10,025 bases of DNA from the NCBI GenBank assembly GCA_022739095.1, contig JAIJEI010000065.1, positions 1 through 10,025 of the forward strand, read 5' to 3'. A program made the translations under genes and the position numbers. Positions 7,165-10,025 of this stretch are shown here, piece by piece (the stretch's first letter is position 1; each line of letters starts with the position of its first letter). The DNA is from Bifidobacterium sp. (GTDB taxonomy: Bacteria; Actinomycetota; Actinomycetes; Actinomycetales; Bifidobacteriaceae). The notes under the pieces are model-generated. The model had not been told where the DNA came from and did not search any database. It saw only the letters and a list, made by a program, of their open reading frames with translations.

Positions 7165-7464
7165 TTACTCCTCGCTTCCCAGGATTCGCGGTGCCACGAA
7201 CATGCCGGCCTCGGTCTTCGGGCCACCAGCGAGCGCCTCTTCCTGCGTGAGCGGGGTTTCGGCGACGTCCGGGCGCAGGTAGGCTTCCAGCGGAACCGGG
7301 TTGGCGGTCGGCGGCACATCGTCGGAGGCGACTTCCTGGACCTTGTTGATGGAGTCTGCGATGACGTTCAGTTCGCCCTGCAGACGGGTGATTTCCTCAT
7401 CGGTGAGCGCGATTCGGGCCAAGTCGCCCAAATGCACGATTTCTTCGCGTGAAAATGTTGGCAT
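7165..7464 (-). CDS. gatC: Aspartyl/glutamyl-tRNA amidotransferase subunit C
   Basis: The small 99-residue subunit that wraps around GatA and steadies the GatA-GatB contact. The opening MPTFSREEIVHLGDLARIAL, a helix with LTDEEITRLQGEL, and the late PLEAYLRPD are typical of GatC. The start is uncertain: ATG 7464 gives the usual length, ATG 7470 adds Met-Ala, and ORF extension to 7515 adds residues unlike the family. No start has a ribosome site. A TATAGT box lies 7 bases before ATG 7464, which would make this a leaderless start. First gene of gatCAB. Confidence 0.93.
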   Translation of the reverse strand: MPTFSREEIVHLGDLARIALTDEEITRLQGELNVIADSINKVQEVASDDVPPTANPVPLEAYLRPDVAETPLTQEEALAGGPKTEAGMFVAPRILGSEE

Positions 7465-7471
7465 GGCCATA

Positions 7472-7477
7472 ACTATA
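7472..7477 (-). promoter_or_regulatory. -10 box for a leaderless gatCAB transcript
   Basis: TATAGT on the minus strand matches TATAAT at 5 of 6 bases. Exactly 7 bases separate it from ATG 7464, so transcription would start at or next to the A of the start codon. This agrees with the lack of a Shine-Dalgarno sequence. I see no good -35. Confidence 0.45.
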
Positions 7478-7568
7478 TGAGCCGTATGTGACACGCAGTT
7501 GTCGGGAAGCCTCATTTTCCCGCCTTTTGGAGCCCTTCAGCGAATCAGAAGCTCAAGCCGGTCGAGCA

Positions 7569-7602
7569 TTTGCCCCGCTGCTGGCTTCTTCGGCGGGGCA
7601 AA
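7569..7602. repeat. Perfect 10-bp inverted repeat
   Basis: TTTGCCCCGC (7569-7578) and GCGGGGCAAA (7593-7602) pair perfectly around a 14-base loop. The sequence reads the same way on both strands, but neither side has a T-tract after the stem, so I do not call a terminator. Its right arm overlaps the first unit of the tandem repeat block, so the GGGGC/GCCCC cores may be part of that repeat. Confidence 0.55.
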
Positions 7603-7805
7603 ACCGTTGCCGGACCGCAAGTTCACCTTACTGAGACGACTCGCAGCAGAGCAAAACCGCGAGCTGACCGATGAAACGCCCCGCTCAGCCATCCCAGCAA
7701 AGCAAAACCGCGATCCAACCAATAAAACGCCCCGCTAAGACGCCCCGCAGCGAGGCAACGCCACGGCCCGACCGCAGATGTGCCCCACTGAAGTATCTGC
7801 ATGAC
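7598..7805. repeat. Four degenerate ~52-bp tandem repeat units
   Basis: Units begin at 7598, 7651, 7702 and 7754 (steps of 53, 51 and 52). Units 2 and 3 are the most alike: both start GCAAAACCGCGA, pass through an ACC-AT-AAACGCCCCGCT stretch and end near CAGC. Unit 1 keeps GCAAAACCG and GACCG; unit 4 is the most decayed (GCAACGCCACGG, then GACCG and GCCCCACT). The units are too diverged and have no unique spacers, so this is not a CRISPR array. It could be a dispersed intergenic repeat or the remains of a coding repeat. Confidence 0.6.
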
Positions 7806-7884
7806 CACCCTAATCAGTTCACAATGAGTCCAAACACACCTACATCGAACATATGAACGACAATCGCCCTGCGCACCCCGCCAG

Positions 7885-7922
7885 TTATCCACATTTTGCA
7901 TATCCACCCAAAAGAATCCACA
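7885..7922 (+). promoter_or_regulatory. Cluster of DnaA-box-like nonamers
   Basis: TTATCCACA (7885-7893) is a perfect DnaA box. ATATCCACC (7900-7908) and GAATCCACA (7914-7922) are one- to two-base variants, all in the same orientation with start spacings of 15 and 14 bp, in A+T-rich DNA. The sites could bind DnaA for titration or gene control. No dnaA, dnaN or full unwinding region is present, so this is not the chromosome origin. Confidence 0.4.
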
Positions 7923-7944
7923 TAATCAGTCCAATACGGTCAGA

Positions 7945-7961
7945 TGCCTGATAATCAGGCA
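7945..7961. repeat. Perfect 17-bp palindrome, possible operator
   Basis: TGCCTGAT-A-ATCAGGCA is perfectly symmetric around 7953. It lies 85 bases before the ATG of the AbiEi-like gene and about 50 bases before its candidate -35. AbiEi-type proteins commonly bind inverted repeats in front of their own genes, so an autoregulatory operator is possible. A one-base loop makes an RNA hairpin or terminator less likely. Confidence 0.5.
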
Positions 7962-8009
7962 CAACACACATCTAGGCACCGAAGCTAGAACCACATAACC
8001 CCAGACAGA

Positions 8010-8037
8010 TAGACACCGTGTTCATCATTGGCATACC
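8010..8037 (+). promoter_or_regulatory. Candidate promoter giving a leaderless transcript of the AbiEi-like gene
   Basis: TAGACA (8010-8015), 16 bases, CATACC (8032-8037). The -35 matches consensus at 5 of 6 bases; the -10 is weak. Eight bases separate it from ATG 8046, so the transcript could begin at the start codon, which fits the absence of a ribosome site there. Confidence 0.3.
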
Positions 8038-8045
8038 GTCGAATC

Positions 8046-9014
8046 ATGAAACATCACAAAGCAGTGGACATACTCATCACGAAGGCTGAAGCAACGAAAC
8101 AGTGCGCTTATGGAACAACCAAGGCACACCGCTCGGCGCTGGCTCGGCGCGTGCAGGCGCGCGAACTCAAACGTGTATTCCCCAACATGTACGCCGCTTC
8201 GGAATACTGGGATTCGCTGCAACCCGACGAACGTATCAAACATATTGCACGAACTCTTCATAATAGACATCCGGATTGGGTGTTCGCCGGGGTCACGGCA
8301 GCGGCCATCCACGATTTTGAACACCAATGGCACCTTCATGCTGGCACCATAACTCTCGCCACAACATCACGAGGCCCCAACGCCAGCAGTGCAAAGGTCA
8401 AACGCATCTTCACGTCAAGCAGCACGCCAGAATATGCCAATGGACTCCCGGTGACCAGCAAAGCCAGAACGGTGGTGGATTGCGGGCTGTCCGTCGACTT
8501 CCGATTCGCACTTCCCATTATCGATTCGGCGCTGCGCAACGGCGTCGCCATCACGGACATTCTGAATGTGTGCAGCACTATGCGACGTGATTGCACGCCG
8601 ATATTCCGCCTACTGCATTATGCCAATCCGGCGAGCGAGAATGGTGGCGAGTCACTTGGACGAGGCACCATCATCGCAGGCGGCCTATTAGCCCCAGAAC
8701 TGCAACAAGACATCATCGACCCGCAAACCGGTGCTCTGTATCGCGTGGATTTTCTCTGGCGGCTACCTGAGAATCGGCTTATCGTGGGCGAATTCGATGG
8801 CTATGAAAAATATGTGAACCCGGATATGAATAACCGCAAGGGTGTTCGTGGTGCAGTTCAGGCGGAGAAAGAACGGGAGACGGCACTGTACCGGGCCAAA
8901 GTCGACACCATTGTCCGATTCACCTATGAGGAGGTGATGCAACAACATCCTTTACTCAATAAGCTGCGGGCAGCCGGCATACCTCATGCTGGAACAGTGA
9001 TGGGAGCTGGTTAA
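8046..9014 (+). CDS. AbiEi-like antitoxin-domain protein with PD-(D/E)XK (DUF559-like) C-terminus
   Basis: A 322-residue cytosolic protein. Its N-terminal half has the layout of AbiEi-type (type IV antitoxin) proteins. An N-terminal region with many basic residues and the short VFPNMYAA stretch comes first. It is followed by WVFAGVTAAAIH, and by a beta-rich part ending GLPVTSKARTVVDCGLSV (PVTS.ARTVVD is characteristic). The C-terminal part resembles the Vsr/DUF559 nuclease fold: Glu202 in GGESLGRG, Asp235 in YRVDFLW, Glu249 and Asp251 in VGEFDGYEKY, then EKERETALYRAKVDTIVRFT. These would be the metal-binding residues of a PD-(D/E)XK site; catalysis is inferred. Such proteins are common, uncharacterised and solitary in Actinobacteria. 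No AbiEii nucleotidyltransferase is next to it. A TTG at 8028 would add 6 residues; neither start has a ribosome site. It is the only plus-strand gene here, flanked by repeats, and looks less GC-rich than its neighbours. Confidence 0.78.
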   Translation: MKHHKAVDILITKAEATKQCAYGTTKAHRSALARRVQARELKRVFPNMYAASEYWDSLQPDERIKHIARTLHNRHPDWVFAGVTAAAIHDFEHQWHLHAGTITLATTSRGPNASSAKVKRIFTSSSTPEYANGLPVTSKARTVVDCGLSVDFRFALPIIDSALRNGVAITDILNVCSTMRRDCTPIFRLLHYANPASENGGESLGRGTIIAGGLLAPELQQDIIDPQTGALYRVDFLWRLPENRLIVGEFDGYEKYVNPDMNNRKGVRGAVQAEKERETALYRAKVDTIVRFTYEEVMQQHPLLNKLRAAGIPHAGTVMGAG

Positions 9015-9039
9015 GCGCAGTGAACCACGGTGGTCAAAT

Positions 9040-9143
9040 CCATGGGGTCAGAGTCACCAGAACCATGGTCACTGCAGAACCGCCAAAGCCATAGCCATGA
9101 CAAACTGCCAGGACCATGGCCGAACCGGCAGAACCGCCAAAGC
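9040..9143. repeat. Short tandem repeat block downstream of the AbiEi-like gene
   Basis: ACCATGG occurs at 9062-9068 and 9113-9119, and GCAGAACCGCCAAAGC occurs perfectly at 9074-9089 and 9128-9143. This gives two units of about 51-54 bp that differ by a 3-base insertion; another CCATGG at 9040-9045 may start a third, decayed unit. The block fills the space between the plus-strand gene stop and the permease remnant stop, and may serve as a two-sided transcription end. No T-tract or strong hairpin is seen. Confidence 0.6.
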
Positions 9144-9154
9144 AGTAACCCGCG

Positions 9155-9583
9155 TTATTTGATGTTCGCTTTTTTGGTGACGATGAGACCGCCAACCCAT
9201 GCGGCGGCGGTCCATACGATAAGGATCAGGCCGGACTGCCACCATTCGGGAATCCAATAGTACGGTTTAACGGCCTCGGCCAGTGTGGACTGCGCTGAGC
9301 TGCTGATACCTGCGCCGAGGAAGCTGTTCATGGCACTGTCTGGCGTCAGATAGGCCAAGGTACCAAGCCATTCGACTTTGCCGACAGCCATCGAGGTGAT
9401 GGACAGCACGGACGAGAGCACCATGAACAGCACGATCAGCGAGCAGATGCCACCCACCGTGGAGCGGGTCGGGCCACCAAGACCGAGAGCGAACAGTGAT
9501 ACAAGCACGATGGCTATGGGGAAGCCGATCAGCGTGACCGGGATGATGCGCCATTGGGCCCAGGAATCCGGTGCCCCTGCCAT
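9155..9583 (-). pseudogene. ABC-2 type transporter permease, C-terminal remnant
   Basis: The open frame of 142 residues has three strong hydrophobic segments (IIPVTLIGFPIAIVLVSLFAL, then CSLIVLFMVLSSVLSI, and near the end LILIVWTAAAWVGGLIV), ending in KKANIK. This is the last half of an ABC-2 export permease; a full-length one has about six segments and some 350 or more residues. Before WRIIPV the sequence is not permease. It is the ATPase start read in another frame, so the first residues (MAGAPDSWAQ) come from the deletion junction. An internal ATG with no good ribosome site is the only possible start. It might still be translated but cannot form a transporter alone. Stop TAA at 9155. Confidence 0.7.
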
Positions 9584-9659
9584 CTTCGGCGGTGAAGATC
9601 ACGTTGCTGAGCGCTTGCCTAGTTTTGAAGCGTTTACTGAGCCCCTCAACTTCGATCAT
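9551..9659 (-). pseudogene. ABC transporter ATP-binding protein, N-terminal remnant
   Basis: From ATG 9659 the minus strand reads MIEVEGLSKRFKTRQALSNV, then IFTAEDGRGTGFLGP. This is the classic opening of a drug/ABC-2-type ATPase up to the first residues of Walker A (GFLGPNGAGKST). At GFLGP it stops being an ATPase: the next bases are permease DNA in the wrong frame (MAHHPGHADR). Walker A, the Q-loop, the signature motif and Walker B are gone. The frame stays open to 9267, so a chimeric 131-residue product is formally possible. GGAGG sits just one base before the ATG, and a further in-frame ATG is at 9677. The gene lies 52 bases past the methyltransferase stop. Confidence 0.72.
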
Positions 9660-9711
9660 GCCTCCAATGTAGCCCATATTGGGCAGATACGACAGGATTG
9701 TCGGCGCATGG

Positions 9712-10025
9712 CTACACGCCTGATACGGCGTGTTGGGCAATCCATGCGTGCATGGCCACGGCCGCCGCGGCACCTGCATTAATGGAACGCACGGAACCGA
9801 ATTGAGAGATATAGACCACATCGTCGGCCAATTCGAGGGCCTTCTCGCTCAATCCGGGGCCTTCTGCACCGAAGAGCAGCAGGCACCGCTTGGGGAAGGT
9901 ATAGGTTTCCATCGGCACTGCGCCGGGAATGATATCGAGGGCGATGACGCGGGCGGCTTGAAGCTCCTTGATGCGCGCATCACAAGCATCGATTTCGGCC
10001 AGCAGCTCATGAAGGTGCTTGTTGT
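9712..10025 (-). CDS. SpoU/TrmH family RNA 2'-O-methyltransferase, C-terminal part
   Basis: The last 103 residues of a SPOUT-class enzyme that methylates a ribose 2'-OH in tRNA or rRNA with S-adenosylmethionine; the rest is past the right edge. The two late SpoU motifs that build the SAM-binding knot are clear: LLLFGAEGPGLSEKAL and VYISQFGSVRSINAGAAAAV, followed by the helix AMHAWIAQHAV. Reading on to the window edge gives in-frame protein (NKHLHELLAEID and RVIALD), so the gene is open at its 5' side. The RNA target cannot be told from this part. Stop TAG is at 9712, 52 bases ahead of the broken ABC ATPase, which may once have followed it in an operon. Confidence 0.9.
   Translation of the reverse strand, partial: NKHLHELLAEIDACDARIKELQAARVIALDIIPGAVPMETYTFPKRCLLLFGAEGPGLSEKALELADDVVYISQFGSVRSINAGAAAAVAMHAWIAQHAVSGV

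Larger units (their letters stand above)
7516..8045. other. Gene-free, repeat-bearing region between gatC and the AbiEi-like gene
   Basis: About 530-580 bases with no believable gene. It starts at the divergent upstream side of gatC. The left part (7569-7805) is GC-rich and made of a hairpin and four degenerate ~52-bp tandem units. The right part (about 7800-8045) is clearly more A+T-rich and holds three DnaA-box-like nonamers, a perfect 17-bp palindrome and a candidate promoter for the plus-strand gene. The short open frames here (for example 7623-7907 minus) only reflect the repeats. Confidence 0.7.

Noticed and set aside
4300..7452. A very long plus-strand open frame (about 1050 codons) antisense to gatCAB
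   Set aside because: It mirrors the codon periodicity of the GC-rich gat genes on the other strand, has no ribosome site, and its Gly/Val/Asp/His-rich product resembles no family.
7569..7602. An intrinsic terminator
   Set aside because: The stem is perfect, but no T-tract follows on either strand and no gene ends close by.
7598..7805. A CRISPR array
   Set aside because: The units are similar over most of their length with no constant repeat and unique spacer pattern, they are strongly diverged, and no cas gene is present.
7623..7907. A minus-strand open frame with repeated SGAF..RGFALL segments
   Set aside because: The peptide repeat only reflects the tandem DNA repeats. Spacings of 53, 51 and 52 do not keep a reading frame, and there is no ribosome site.
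7885..8045. A replication origin (three DnaA-box-like sites, A+T-rich DNA, palindrome)
   Set aside because: No dnaA, dnaN, parB or plasmid rep gene lies nearby, and only one box is perfect. A regulatory or chance cluster is more likely.
9378..9782. A plus-strand open frame spanning the ABC remnant and the end of the methyltransferase
   Set aside because: It crosses three minus-strand features, matches no family and has no start signal.

Overview
The window looks like chromosomal DNA from a high-GC Gram-positive bacterium, most probably Bifidobacterium of the B. longum group. The signs are a DUF2469 protein typical of Actinobacteria, a cell-wall-anchored histidine acid phosphatase of the kind described as a phytase in bifidobacteria, a gatCAB amidotransferase operon, and a family of nested GC-rich hairpins between genes. 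The genus is an inference from content; no 16S or other marker is present. Almost every gene lies on the minus strand; the one clear exception is at 8046-9014.

Layout from left to right. At 1-225 is the N-terminus of an FAD-dependent oxidoreductase running off the left edge. At 444-2312 is a secreted, sortase-anchored histidine acid phosphatase. Its upstream region (2347-2456) holds a PHO-box-like direct repeat, a promoter candidate and a perfect 13-bp palindrome. At 2471-3860 a GNAT acetyltransferase with a long low-complexity tail and the small DUF2469 protein form a two-gene operon. At 3978-4084 a long nested inverted repeat probably terminates the gat operon. At 4096-7464 are gatC, gatA and gatB, which together make Gln-tRNA(Gln) and/or Asn-tRNA(Asn) by transamidation; gatC appears to be leaderless.

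From about 7465 to 8045 there is a gene-free, repeat-bearing stretch. It has four degenerate ~52-bp tandem units, a hairpin, three DnaA-box-like nonamers in a row, and a perfect 17-bp palindrome. It leads into the only plus-strand gene, a 322-residue protein with an AbiEi-like N-terminus and a PD-(D/E)XK (DUF559-like) C-terminus, without a partner toxin. A second short repeat block (9040-9143) follows that gene.

At the right, 9155-9659 is the scar of an ABC transporter operon. The first ~36 residues of the ATPase run straight into the C-terminal half of an ABC-2 permease in another frame, so the Walker A motif and everything between were deleted. At 9712-10025 is the C-terminal part of a SpoU/TrmH-type RNA methyltransferase, cut by the window edge.

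Most of the window is ordinary housekeeping sequence. The accessory and possibly novel material is concentrated in 7465-9659 and in the phosphatase upstream region. I do not see a complete new system. The best leads are the orphan AbiEi/nuclease-like gene between two repeat blocks, the possible phosphate control of the phytase gene, and the internally deleted transporter.
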